Below, piece by piece: positions 16,469-24,092 of a DNA stretch of 34,902 bases. Numbering within the stretch: the first letter of the stretch is position 1; each line of letters opens with the position of its first letter. The notes under the pieces were generated by a model. The model had not been told where the DNA came from. It did no database searches and saw only the letters and a program-made list of their open reading frames with translations. A program made the translations under genes and the position numbers. This DNA comes from Bacteroides sp. CAG:443 (lineage in GTDB: Bacteria > Bacteroidota > Bacteroidia > Bacteroidales > Bacteroidaceae), in assembly GCA_000432735.1 (NCBI GenBank), contig FR887787.1, forward strand, positions 1-34,902, given 5' to 3'.

Positions 16469-16585
16469 CTGATACAAACAGTTCAGCCCTTTCGACCTTT
16501 TTGCCTGATGCGGGTTGGAGCACTCTGGCGGAAAAGGAAGAAAAGGCTGTGATAAATAGAAGAAAAGAATAAGGGCTTCTTCCGA

Positions 16586-16640
16586 AATTTTGTACAAAGA
16601 TTTTTATGTTTTGTACAAAAACAAAGAAAATTTGTACAAA
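16586..16640. repeat. Array of three TTTGTACAAA palindromes at 21-bp pitch
   Basis: The 352-base gap between yeiH and the LysO genes has no credible gene. It holds three palindromes, TTTTGTACAAAG, TTTTGTACAAAA and TTTGTACAAA, whose GTAC cores begin at 16592, 16613 and 16634. The pitch is exactly 21 bp, two helical turns, so all sites face the same side of the DNA. A related two-site cluster lies at 33004-33036. Function unknown: an operator array, a protein-binding repeat or part of a dispersed element are possible. Confidence 0.85.
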
Positions 16641-16711
16641 TTCCGTCGGAAACCCGAAGAGATTTCGGTGTATATTTCGAGGTAAATGGCAGACAAGCTG
16701 CCTATGTCTTG

Positions 16712-17338
16712 TCATAACCTGCAGAACAATGAAACGAAGAACGGTACGCTCATGTCTATCAGTATGCCGTGGAAAATGGCTACCGGCATCATGTCCTTAC
16801 CCGAATAGCGGGTTATCATGGGTAGCACCACGTCCATGGAATTGACTCCGGCAGCAGAGATAGGAGCCAGCTTGCCGAAGTACTTGCACAGCAGCGGTGT
16901 TCCCAGCAAGGCCATCATCTCACGGAAGATGTTAGACAGCAGGGCAATCGTACCCAGTTCCGTCGCCAGTTGGAGTCCGAGGGAAGGTTCCTTGAACTGC
17001 GTGATCAGGATAGACGAAAGCGAGTAGTAGGCAAATCCGCTACCCACTGCCATGCAGTCGAATATGCTCCAGCGTGAAAGCAGTATGCTGGCAAGTGCCG
17101 AGAAGAGCAGCGTGCCGCAGACGGTAGCCAGAGGAATAAGCAGATATTTCAGTTTCAGGTCGGCTATGATGTGTTTCAGCTCCTTGCTCGAACCGATACT
17201 CAGTCCTACCTGTAACATCAGGGCATACAAAATGTACAGCGTGAGGTTGCTTTCCTGCATGTCGAACGGGAGCCATTCAGTCACTCCCAGCAGGCAGCCT
17301 GCTACAAAAAACAGCAGTACGATGATACTTCCTTTCAT
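16712..17338 (-). CDS. lysO: LysO-type lysine exporter, large (C-terminal) part
   Basis: This 208-residue membrane protein has six or so hydrophobic helices and matches the C-terminal two thirds of LysO (DUF340; E. coli LysO/YbjE is about 300 residues in one chain). Characteristic stretches are LQVGLSIGSSKEL, GSGFAYYSLSSILITQ, ELGTIALLSNIFREM and GVNSMDVVLPMITRYSGKD. LysO exports lysine and toxic analogues. The ATG at 17338 follows AAAGGAGGCAAGCA, a strong ribosome site, and overlaps the stop of the small-part gene as ATGA, so the two are translationally coupled. The split into two genes appears to be real and not a frameshift, because each part has its own start signal. Confidence 0.88.
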   Translation of the reverse strand: MKGSIIVLLFFVAGCLLGVTEWLPFDMQESNLTLYILYALMLQVGLSIGSSKELKHIIADLKLKYLLIPLATVCGTLLFSALASILLSRWSIFDCMAVGSGFAYYSLSSILITQFKEPSLGLQLATELGTIALLSNIFREMMALLGTPLLCKYFGKLAPISAAGVNSMDVVLPMITRYSGKDMMPVAIFHGILIDMSVPFFVSLFCRL

Positions 17339-17613
17339 TGCTTGCCTCCTTTCTTGAAAAACAGTTTCAGCACCATCCACGATGCCAGAATACTTCCGCA
17401 GGTTGCCGAAACAGCCAGAATGGCAGCCTGCCAGCCGAATGTAGCCAGATTGTTAATGATTAATTCGTTCGATCCTACCGAAATACCTAAAAGGAATAGC
17501 AGCAGGAAAATGGTAAGTGAAATGGTCTTTTCTGTCTTTTGCAGAAAGGCAATATTTCTGAACAGATATCCCACAGTGATACCTGTCAACATAAATCCGA
17601 TAATAGAAAACAT
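17335..17613 (-). CDS. LysO-type lysine exporter, small (N-terminal) part
   Basis: This 92-residue protein has three hydrophobic helices (about 3-20, 31-49 and 58-84) and matches the N-terminal portion of LysO (ITVGYLFRN, LLFLLGISVGSNELI, FGWQAAILAV). It ends in a basic tail (FFKKGGKQ) that would lie in the cytoplasm. It is the first gene of the pair and its TGA overlaps the ATG of the large part by four bases. A decayed second copy lies upstream at 18059-18264. The gene follows a structured leader and a consensus promoter. Confidence 0.85.
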   Translation of the reverse strand: MFSIIGFMLTGITVGYLFRNIAFLQKTEKTISLTIFLLLFLLGISVGSNELIINNLATFGWQAAILAVSATCGSILASWMVLKLFFKKGGKQ

Positions 17614-17805
17614 ATATTACGCAATTATGAGGTTAAAACTGATTAAGTCATTCAAGTTTCAAGCCGCCAAACGCGGCAACGCCTCATAGAAATCCGCTGA
17701 ACCAATGGATGTGTACGACGCGGTAACCGCTGCACACCGGTTCGTGCAACAGGAGCTTAACGGGAGTATGTGTCGCTTTTACATTCATGGGTTATTGATG
17801 TTTTG
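17614..17805 (-). ncRNA. Structured 5' leader of the lysO operon
   Basis: From the promoter at 17812-17843 the transcript should carry about 190 leader bases before the ATG at 17613. It contains a nested hairpin (17699-17743: outer GAACC/GGTTC, middle GTGT/ACAC, inner GCGG/CCGC with a 3-base loop) and a second hairpin (17663-17677: GCCGC, 5-base loop, GCGGC) just after the stop of a 34-codon small ORF. No U-tract follows, so it is not a simple terminator. I do not recognise it as the known lysine riboswitch. A regulatory RNA or translated attenuator is inferred from structure and position. Confidence 0.45.
17684..17788 (-). CDS. 34-residue small ORF in the lysO leader
   Basis: The ATG at 17788 lies about 17 bases after the predicted transcription start and opens a frame of 34 codons ending in TGA. 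It begins MNVKATHTPVKLLLHEPV and ends HWFSGFL. It has no run of lysine codons (two in all), so classical lysine attenuation is not suggested. Its 3' half forms the nested hairpin at 17699-17743, so translation would melt that structure. No good Shine-Dalgarno is visible, as is common in this group. It could be a leader peptide, or the frame could be incidental to RNA structure; the opposite strand is also open here for 33 codons. Confidence 0.4.
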   Translation of the reverse strand: MNVKATHTPVKLLLHEPVCSGYRVVHIHWFSGFL

Positions 17806-17811
17806 ATGCGG

Positions 17812-17843
17812 CAAAGGTAATGCTCTTTTGTATATTTACCAAA
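17812..17843 (-). promoter_or_regulatory. Promoter of the lysO operon
   Basis: On the minus strand TACCTTTG (complement of 17812-17819) and TTTG (complement of 17840-17843) are separated by exactly 20 bases, one of the best consensus matches in the window. Confidence 0.82.
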
Positions 17844-18058
17844 TTTTTATGCAAAAATTACGAAGAAAGTGCCCCGAGATTCGTTACAAGCAGGATAGCA
17901 TGACCTTGTTTCCAGTCGGTTCCTGCCTGCAACGCATCTGCATGAGTACCTCATAGACGGGCAAAATTGCCTTTAATAAGAGGAAGAACAGATGCTGCCG
18001 GAAGCTTTCCGTTGCCGGTTGTTCTGTCATAGGAGGATAAATTTCAGAACCATTCAAG

Positions 18059-18264
18059 TTACGATTTCATCCAATATCCAGTCATCACATTATCGCAAAG
18101 AGTGCAGCCTGCCATCCATAATGCCAGGTTGCTTATCGTCGATTTATTTAGTCCTATTGAAAATATTATAATAAAAAGAGTAAAAGCAAAGTGGTAAATG
18201 TGACGGTTTTTTCCAGCTTTGATTAGAAAACTTATACGAAAAGATGCCCGATAGCAATATCCAT
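18059..18264 (-). pseudogene. Decayed second copy of the LysO small part
   Basis: Reading the minus strand from the ATG at 18264 gives IAIGHLF, then after two stops KLEKTVTFTTLLLLFLL, then after a frame change SIGLNKSTISNLAL and finally GWQAALFAI. These line up in order with ITVGYLF, KTEKTISLTIFLLLFLL, SVGSNELIINNLAT and GWQAAILAV of the intact small LysO gene at 17335-17613. At least three stops or frame shifts break it, so it cannot make a full protein. It retains a promoter-like sequence upstream. The large part of LysO is not found next to it, so the copy is also truncated. The rest of the 728-base gap between the LysO genes and the M23 gene holds the lysO leader and, at 17858-18028, an unexplained frame with one stop. 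Confidence 0.8.
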
Positions 18265-18270
18265 TTTATA

Positions 18271-18300
18271 CAAAGGTACGCAAAATCGGGAGGTATCAAA
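18271..18300 (-). promoter_or_regulatory. Promoter relic in front of the LysO pseudogene
   Basis: On the minus strand TACCTTTG (complement of 18271-18278) matches the -7 consensus, and TTTG (complement of 18297-18300) lies 18 bases upstream. It is placed a few bases before the ATG of the relic. Confidence 0.5.
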
Positions 18301-18311
18301 AATAAATGCTG

Positions 18312-18319
18312 TATATTTG
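18312..18319 (+). promoter_or_regulatory. -7 element (TATATTTG) for the M23 peptidase gene
   Basis: TATATTTG matches TAnnTTTG and ends 22 bases before the ATG at 18342. No good -33 box is visible. It lies almost back to back with the promoter relic of the LysO pseudogene. Confidence 0.5.
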
Positions 18320-18341
18320 TAGGGAAAAAACAGATATTAAC

Positions 18342-20003
18342 ATGATACGAAATACATTGTTGATGCTTGCACTGGGAATGAGTCTCAGCATGCAGGCTCA
18401 AAAGGATGTGGAAGCAGTGTTTGGCTCCCCTTTCGATTTTCCGTTGCTGTTGAGTGCAAACTTTGGGGAACTGCGTCCGAATCATTTTCATAACGGACTG
18501 GATATTAAGACACAAGGGGTGACGGGGAAACCGATTCATAGTATAGCCGACGGATATGTGTCGCGCATCATGGTACTGCACGGCGGATATGGTCAGGCTA
18601 TCTTTGTAACGCATCCCAACGGATATACGTCGGTGTACGGACATGTGGTATCGTTCGCTCCGAAAGTACAGGAGTATGTGCGGGCATATCAGTATGAACA
18701 CGAAACATTTGTATGCGACTTGCATCCCGAGCCGGGACAACTTCCGGTAAAGGCGGGTGATGTAATCGCCTTGAGCGGTAATGAGGGGGCTTCGGCAGGA
18801 CCGCACCTGCATCTGGAACTCCGCCGGAACGATAATGGGGATTATGTAGACCCGATGCCGTTTTTCCGTCAGTACCTGAAGGATACCAAGGCACCTGTCG
18901 GCAGTCTGGTAGGAATTTATCCGCTTGCAGGAAAGGGAGTGGTAAACGGTTCTTCTACGAAAAAGCTGGTTGGTGTGGGAGCGTTGAATCAGCGGTTCAC
19001 GGCTTGGGGACAGATTTATACAGGAATCAGTGCGAAGGATTACATGGACGGAACGTCCAATTTCTATGGTGTTCATTCGGTTACCTTGTATGTCGACTCC
19101 GTGAAGGTGTTCAACAGTACTACCGATGAGGTATCGGCCGATGAAAATCGTATGATAAACGGTTTTACGGATTATGATGAACTGATGCGTACCCGCAGGT
19201 TGATTATGCGTTCGTATAAGTTGCCGGGCAACAGGCTGCGCTTGCTGGAAACGGGGCCCGACCGCGGACTGGTGACAATCGACGAAGAGCGTGATTATCA
19301 TTTCTGCTATGTATTGGAAGATAATTTCGGAAACAAACGGAAATATAAGTTTACGGTCCGCGGCAAGAAGCAGGAAATTCCTCCTTATACGCCCAAGGCA
19401 AACAAGACGTTGTACTGGGATAAGACAAATGTCATTCAGGAGCCGGGCATGGAACTGGTAGTACCAAAAGGAATGGTATACGATAATACTGAATTGCGAA
19501 CGAGAGTGATTGGTGACAGCAGTGATATTTCTTTTGATTATGTACTTGATATCGGTCGTAATCCTTTGCATAGTTTCTGCGATTTATCTATCGGAGTACG
19601 TCATTTGCCTGTAGCTGATACGACGAAATATTATGTTGTTCAGAAAGCTGGAAGATGGAGTGCTTCTGTAGGAGGCAAGTATCAGAACGGATGGGTAAAG
19701 GCAAAAGTCAGGACGTTGGGCACATTTGCTGTGGCTGTAGATACGGTGGCTCCACGGATAACTCCTTTGGGACAGGGTAGCTGGCGTACCACTCGGAACA
19801 TTCGCTTTAAGATAACCGACGGTCAGACGGGCATACAGAGCTATAAGGTATATGTAGATGGTAATTTTGTACTTTTCGGACTGAAAAAAGGTATTCTTGT
19901 CATTCAGGATCCGGGGCGGATAAAGAAAGGGGTACCTCATAAGTTGGAAATTGTAGTGACCGATAATTGTGGCAATGAAACGCGAAAACAATATAAATTT
20001 TAA
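18342..20003 (+). CDS. M23-family (LytM-like) metallopeptidase
   Basis: This 553-residue exported protein has a signal peptide (residues 1-20) and an M23 domain at about 30-170. The zinc ligands are seen as H50-N-G-L-D54, with the HxH pair H155/H157 in GPHLHLEL. The catalytic site is complete, so it should be an active endopeptidase that cleaves peptide cross-bridges of peptidoglycan. The long C-terminal part (about 175-553) is beta-rich and may be Ig-like or carbohydrate-associated; it is common in Bacteroidota members. The ATG at 18342 precedes the signal peptide and follows the promoter element; an in-frame ATG at 18306 overlaps that promoter. Six bases separate it from the C69 dipeptidase gene. 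Confidence 0.92.
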   Translation: MIRNTLLMLALGMSLSMQAQKDVEAVFGSPFDFPLLLSANFGELRPNHFHNGLDIKTQGVTGKPIHSIADGYVSRIMVLHGGYGQAIFVTHPNGYTSVYGHVVSFAPKVQEYVRAYQYEHETFVCDLHPEPGQLPVKAGDVIALSGNEGASAGPHLHLELRRNDNGDYVDPMPFFRQYLKDTKAPVGSLVGIYPLAGKGVVNGSSTKKLVGVGALNQRFTAWGQIYTGISAKDYMDGTSNFYGVHSVTLYVDSVKVFNSTTDEVSADENRMINGFTDYDELMRTRRLIMRSYKLPGNRLRLLETGPDRGLVTIDEERDYHFCYVLEDNFGNKRKYKFTVRGKKQEIPPYTPKANKTLYWDKTNVIQEPGMELVVPKGMVYDNTELRTRVIGDSSDISFDYVLDIGRNPLHSFCDLSIGVRHLPVADTTKYYVVQKAGRWSASVGGKYQNGWVKAKVRTLGTFAVAVDTVAPRITPLGQGSWRTTRNIRFKITDGQTGIQSYKVYVDGNFVLFGLKKGILVIQDPGRIKKGVPHKLEIVVTDNCGNETRKQYKF

Positions 20004-20009
20004 ATACCT

Positions 20010-21647
20010 ATGATGAAAAAACTAATGTTGGCAGTTTGCCTTCTGGCAGCTGTATGTGTAAATGGTTGGGCGTGTACCAATTTGATTGTCGGCAAGAAAG
20101 CCTCTGCCGACGGTTCTGTAATCGTATCCTATGCGGCCGATTCGTACGGTTTGTATGGCTTTTTGTGCCATTATCCGGCAGCTGTTCATGCATCGGGCGC
20201 CATGCGTGATATTTATGAATGGGACACGGGCAAGTATCTGGGACAGATTAAGGAGGCTAAACAGACATACAATGTGATAGGAAACATGAATGAGTTTCAG
20301 GTTACTATAGGAGAAACTACTTTCGGAGGTCGTCCGGAATTGGTAGATACAACTGGAGTGATGGATTATGGTAGCTTGATTTATGTGGCCTTGCAGCGCT
20401 CTCGTACGGCAAAAGAAGCTATCAAAGTGATGACCGACCTGGTAAAGGAGTATGGTTATTACAGCAGTGGGGAGTCGTTTACCATCGCCGATCCGAATGA
20501 AGCGTGGATCATGGAAATGATCGGTAAGGGTCCCGGAGTGAAAGGTGCCGTATGGGTGGCTGTCCGTATTCCGGACGATTGCATTGCGGCGCATGCAAAC
20601 CAGAGTCGTATTCATAAGTTTGATATGAACGACAAGGATAATTGTCTGTATTCTCCGGACGTGATTTCGTTTGCTCGTGAGAAAGGTTACTTTGATGGCG
20701 TAAACAAGGACTTCAGTTTTGCAGATGCTTACTGTCCGCTCGACTTCAGTGGACTGCGTGCTTGCGAGGCTCGTGTATGGAGTTATTATAACATGTTCAG
20801 CAAAGTGACAGGTCAGGCTTATCTGTCTTATATACAAGGTGAAAGTAAGGAGCCGATGCCGCTTTATGTAAAGCCCGACCGTAAGATTTCTGTTCGTGAT
20901 ATCCAGCATGCGATGCGTGACCATTACGAAGGTACTCCGCTTGATATTACCAACGATCTGGGTGCAGGAGCTTTTCATATGCCTTATCGTTTATCGCCGC
21001 TGACTTTCGAAGTAGACGGAAAGACTTATTTCAATGAGCGTCCTATCTCTACACAGCAGAGTGGATTTGTTTTTGTCGCTCAGATGCGTTCTACTATGCC
21101 TGATGCAATCGGTGGCGTTCTTTGGTTCGGACTGGACGATGCCAACATGACGGTCTTTACTCCGGTATATTGCAATACCGACAAGGTTCCGGCTTCTTAT
21201 GCTGAAGGTGAAGGCGATTGCGTGACATTCTCTTGGAACTCTGCCTTTTGGATTTATAACTGGGTGGCAGATATGATCCGTCCTCGTTATAGTCTGATGG
21301 TCGACGATATGCGTACGGTTCAGAATTCACTCGAAGATATGTATGCCAATGCTCAGGAAGGTGTGGAAAGCACAGCTATGAAATTGTATGCACAGGATCC
21401 GCAGAAAGCTAAAGATTTCTTGACTAATTATACGGGTATGACTGCTCAGACAGCAGTAGACAGTTGGAAAAAACTGGGTGAGTTTCTGATTGTCCGCTAT
21501 AACGACGGTGCGGTAAAACGGGTGAAGAATGGTAAGATTGTTCGTCCAGAAACAGGAAATTCAGCTCCTCTCGACCGTCCGGGTTATCCGCAAGAATTCT
21601 TGAAGGAAATAGTTAAAGCTACAGGAGATCGTTATCTGGTGAAATAA
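20010..21647 (+). CDS. C69-family dipeptidase
   Basis: This 545-residue exported Ntn-hydrolase has a signal peptide ending ...NGWA, and the next residue is C22 (CTNLIVGKKASADGSV), which becomes the N-terminal nucleophile after cleavage. The PepD-like core follows (GETTFGGRPEL, the SGESFTIADPNEAWIMEM stretch). Family members cleave dipeptides, so it may process peptides released from the diet or the cell wall. It starts 6 bases after the M23 gene and is probably cotranscribed, fitting joint peptidoglycan or peptide breakdown. ATG 20010 or the next codon may be the start. Confidence 0.93.
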   Translation: MMKKLMLAVCLLAAVCVNGWACTNLIVGKKASADGSVIVSYAADSYGLYGFLCHYPAAVHASGAMRDIYEWDTGKYLGQIKEAKQTYNVIGNMNEFQVTIGETTFGGRPELVDTTGVMDYGSLIYVALQRSRTAKEAIKVMTDLVKEYGYYSSGESFTIADPNEAWIMEMIGKGPGVKGAVWVAVRIPDDCIAAHANQSRIHKFDMNDKDNCLYSPDVISFAREKGYFDGVNKDFSFADAYCPLDFSGLRACEARVWSYYNMFSKVTGQAYLSYIQGESKEPMPLYVKPDRKISVRDIQHAMRDHYEGTPLDITNDLGAGAFHMPYRLSPLTFEVDGKTYFNERPISTQQSGFVFVAQMRSTMPDAIGGVLWFGLDDANMTVFTPVYCNTDKVPASYAEGEGDCVTFSWNSAFWIYNWVADMIRPRYSLMVDDMRTVQNSLEDMYANAQEGVESTAMKLYAQDPQKAKDFLTNYTGMTAQTAVDSWKKLGEFLIVRYNDGAVKRVKNGKIVRPETGNSAPLDRPGYPQEFLKEIVKATGDRYLVK

Positions 21648-21744
21648 TATAGACGGGAAGGTCAGGGGTAGAGGTTGAATGCTATGGTTTGGATTCGCCT
21701 GTAACTTTTGGCTGGACTGGTGCTGAAAGGCTTTTTTAAGATTG

Positions 21745-21784
21745 CCCCTATAAATAGTGATAGTAAATTCATTATTTATGGGGG
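21745..21784 (+). terminator. Possible terminator of the M23-C69 operon
   Basis: CCCC and ATAAATA pair with TATTTAT and GGGG (one bulged T, 16-base loop), followed by GTATTTTG, 98 bases after the C69 stop. The U-tract is imperfect. Confidence 0.4.
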
Positions 21785-21960
21785 TATTTTGTTTGTATCT
21801 ATTGCTTACTTTTGTAAAGAAAGGTTTAAGTTTACAATAAAGCTATAAATAATAAAGCCTTTTCGGATGTAGGAAAGTTTAAATTGTGAAAATATATTAT
21901 ACTATAATTCAAACATTGTTTTTTATTTAGAGATGGGGCACAGTGGTTTGTGCAAGTTTG
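21785..21960. other. AT-rich gap between C69 and histidine kinase genes
   Basis: No coding frame is credible here. It contains one plus-strand -7 match (TACTTTTG, 21807-21814) without a spaced -33 box and with no gene downstream on that strand. A small RNA ending at the hairpin 21961-21991 is conceivable but has no other support. Confidence 0.3.
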
Positions 21961-21991
21961 GATAGGATACATCGGGAGGATGTATCCTATC
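21961..21991. terminator. Perfect 13-bp hairpin after the histidine kinase gene
   Basis: GATAGGATACATC and GATGTATCCTATC form a perfect stem with loop GGGAG, 37 bases beyond the stop of the minus-strand kinase gene. It lacks a U-tract in either direction, so it may be a factor-dependent terminator, an mRNA-stabilising end or a protein site. Confidence 0.55.
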
Positions 21992-22028
21992 ATTGTGTTT
22001 GAGCTTTCCGGTGGAATAGATTATTTTT

Positions 22029-24092
22029 TCAGGCAGGGAAACGCATGTGGATGATGGTTCCTTTCCCGATTGTTGATTCAATCTTACATTCTCCCTGTAG
22101 TTTGTTGCTTCGTTCCTTTATGGTCTTTAATCCTAATCCGGATGTCAGTATGTTGGGAGTCGAAGAAGTATCAAAACCTTTGCCGTCGTCTTCAACGAGT
22201 ATATCTATCTCGTTCTGGGCGTAGCTGACAGTCAGATACATGTTATGGGCATTTGCATGTTTGATGATGTTGGAGATGATTTCCTGTAGTATCCTGTATA
22301 TTTCCAAAATGCTGTCGGAGGGAATAGACAGGTTTTGTATATCATCGGAGATATAAGGATGTACGGCAAGGGAGTTCAGGGTATTCAGTTTTTCGATATA
22401 TAAATTGAACATCTGGTATAAACTGATGTTGCTGAAATTGGGAGTCGACAACTGATGCGAAAGATTGCGTACGTTTTCTCGTATCTGTTTCAGTTGGGCT
22501 GCCAGTTGGCTGGCATTGGTTTGGCGCAATTGTACTTCCGCGGCCAGCAGTTCGTTGCATACATCGTTGTGGAGTTCTTTTGAGATATAATCATTGCTGT
22601 CCTCCAGTCCTTTCAGGTATTGGTCGGTCATCTTTTTATTCAGGTCTCCAATCAGTAACTTACTTTGTGTTTCTTTGTTCTTTAATTCCTTTTCCAGTTC
22701 CGATTGTTTTAGCTTGAGCGCAACTTTCCTCTTCTGAAGGCTGATAATGATGATGGCAGACAGCAGTACAATCAATATAAATATGCTGGTACTAATGTAT
22801 GTACGTGTCTGGTACGCAGCCTTGTTTTTCGCTTGTTCAGCGTTAAGACTGATGATTTCCAGGTCCTTTTCCTTGGTTTCCAGTTCGGCCTCGAAGCCAG
22901 CCAGACGATCGTGAAAACTCTTGTGCTGGATTTTTTGTTCTGTTTCGTATGCTTCAAGGGCAAGCTGGTAGGAATTTTGCGCATGATTTCTTTTGGCTTC
23001 TACTTCAGCCATGGCTAAAAGCGATTTGGTGAGCATTATGCTGGGATTTTTTCTGTAGAAAGCCAGTGCTTCTGTCAGGTAGTCATAAGCTTCTTGCAGA
23101 GAATCGGTTGCCTGAAAGAGCATATAGCCGTACAGGTAATCCAGGTTTGCTTTATTATATTCATTGCTTGTTTGCTTTTTGTAACTGATGGCTTTTTGGT
23201 AATAGTTGATGGCAGACCGTGAATCGCCTGTATCATAAAGAGCTTTTGCATAGTTCGTATAGATATAAAGCTTTAAGCCTGCCGGCATGTTCTCCTGCAA
23301 TAGGCTGGTAGCCAGTTGCAGACTGTCGAGAGCATTTTGGTAATATTCTCCGTTTGTCAACAGAATGGCATGGTTGCACAGATAGCTTATTTTGTTGATT
23401 TGATCGTTGAATGCAAGTGAATCGGCTTGTGGATAAGAGAATATTCTGCGTGAAAAGATGATTGCTTTCTGGGTTTCTTCCAGCTCATTGTATAGGGCTG
23501 CTATATTACTGATGATAATAGCCGATAAGGTATAGTCCTTCTGATATTCTGTTATTTTCAGTGCTTTTTTATACATCAAGATGGCTTTGTCGAGCATGAA
23601 CAGGTTTTTGTGTATTACTCCCGATAAATTGTATGACTCTGCCAGACGTGCCGTATCTTTGATCTGGATAAATAAGTCAATTGCTTCATCAGTAAACTTG
23701 TTGGCCTCATACAGTTTGTTGCTTGCCCATAGTCCGTAAGCTGTTTCGTAAGTTGCTATTCCTTCCGACAACTGTATTTGTTTTTGGGTGTCGGCAGTAT
23801 ATTTTTTCTCTTTTTTTAACCGTATAGCTTCTTCTCTGGCTCTTTTGAGTACCAGATATGCCTCGTCGTACTTTCTTTGGGAATTAAGATAAGTTGCATA
23901 GGTAACATTCATATCCAAAGCAGACACAGGCTCGTTGGTATAGTTAATTTGCTTGCTGGCAAGAGAATATACAGAGTCCATCCGGGAGAAATCTCCGTTG
24001 TCTCCGTATTGCTGTATCAGTTGGGTAAAGTCGCTTGCTGCAAGATGTCCTATACCGACACTTAGAAATATGATAAATAAAAGTCTTTTCAT
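22029..24092 (-). CDS. TPR-containing sensor histidine kinase
   Basis: This 687-residue membrane kinase has a signal or anchor segment (residues 1-20), about ten TPR-like helix pairs (about 25-405, e.g. AESYNLSGVIHKNLFMLDKAILMY), one membrane helix (about 428-452, SIFILIVLLSAIIIISL), a coiled coil, a HisKA_3-type dimer domain with phosphoacceptor H508 (ELHNDVCNELLAAE) and a C-terminal HATPase (EDDGKGFD, SGLGLKTIKER). The TPR region should be periplasmic and may sense a peptide or a protein. It phosphorylates the NarL-type regulator encoded upstream. ATG 24092 overlaps the regulator's stop as ATGA; an in-frame ATG four codons earlier is less likely because it lengthens the signal peptide. Confidence 0.93.
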   Translation of the reverse strand: MKRLLFIIFLSVGIGHLAASDFTQLIQQYGDNGDFSRMDSVYSLASKQINYTNEPVSALDMNVTYATYLNSQRKYDEAYLVLKRAREEAIRLKKEKKYTADTQKQIQLSEGIATYETAYGLWASNKLYEANKFTDEAIDLFIQIKDTARLAESYNLSGVIHKNLFMLDKAILMYKKALKITEYQKDYTLSAIIISNIAALYNELEETQKAIIFSRRIFSYPQADSLAFNDQINKISYLCNHAILLTNGEYYQNALDSLQLATSLLQENMPAGLKLYIYTNYAKALYDTGDSRSAINYYQKAISYKKQTSNEYNKANLDYLYGYMLFQATDSLQEAYDYLTEALAFYRKNPSIMLTKSLLAMAEVEAKRNHAQNSYQLALEAYETEQKIQHKSFHDRLAGFEAELETKEKDLEIISLNAEQAKNKAAYQTRTYISTSIFILIVLLSAIIIISLQKRKVALKLKQSELEKELKNKETQSKLLIGDLNKKMTDQYLKGLEDSNDYISKELHNDVCNELLAAEVQLRQTNASQLAAQLKQIRENVRNLSHQLSTPNFSNISLYQMFNLYIEKLNTLNSLAVHPYISDDIQNLSIPSDSILEIYRILQEIISNIIKHANAHNMYLTVSYAQNEIDILVEDDGKGFDTSSTPNILTSGLGLKTIKERSNKLQGECKIESTIGKGTIIHMRFPA

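Noticed and set aside
16586..16640. CRISPR-like array
   Set aside because: Units are short palindromes with 21-bp pitch, no unique spacers of constant length and no cas genes.
16449..16715. Minus-strand frame across the GTAC array giving repeated FVQ phrases
   Set aside because: The repeated residues are only the 21-bp (seven-codon) palindromes read in one frame; no ribosome site or family similarity.
18144..19571. Long open frame on the minus strand opposite the M23 gene
   Set aside because: It lies antisense to a clear M23 peptidase with intact catalytic residues, runs through promoter sequence and the LysO relic, and shows no family or start signal.
20022..20978. Open minus-strand frame opposite the C69 dipeptidase gene
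   Set aside because: Antisense to a well-supported gene; composition is that of a complementary-strand shadow.
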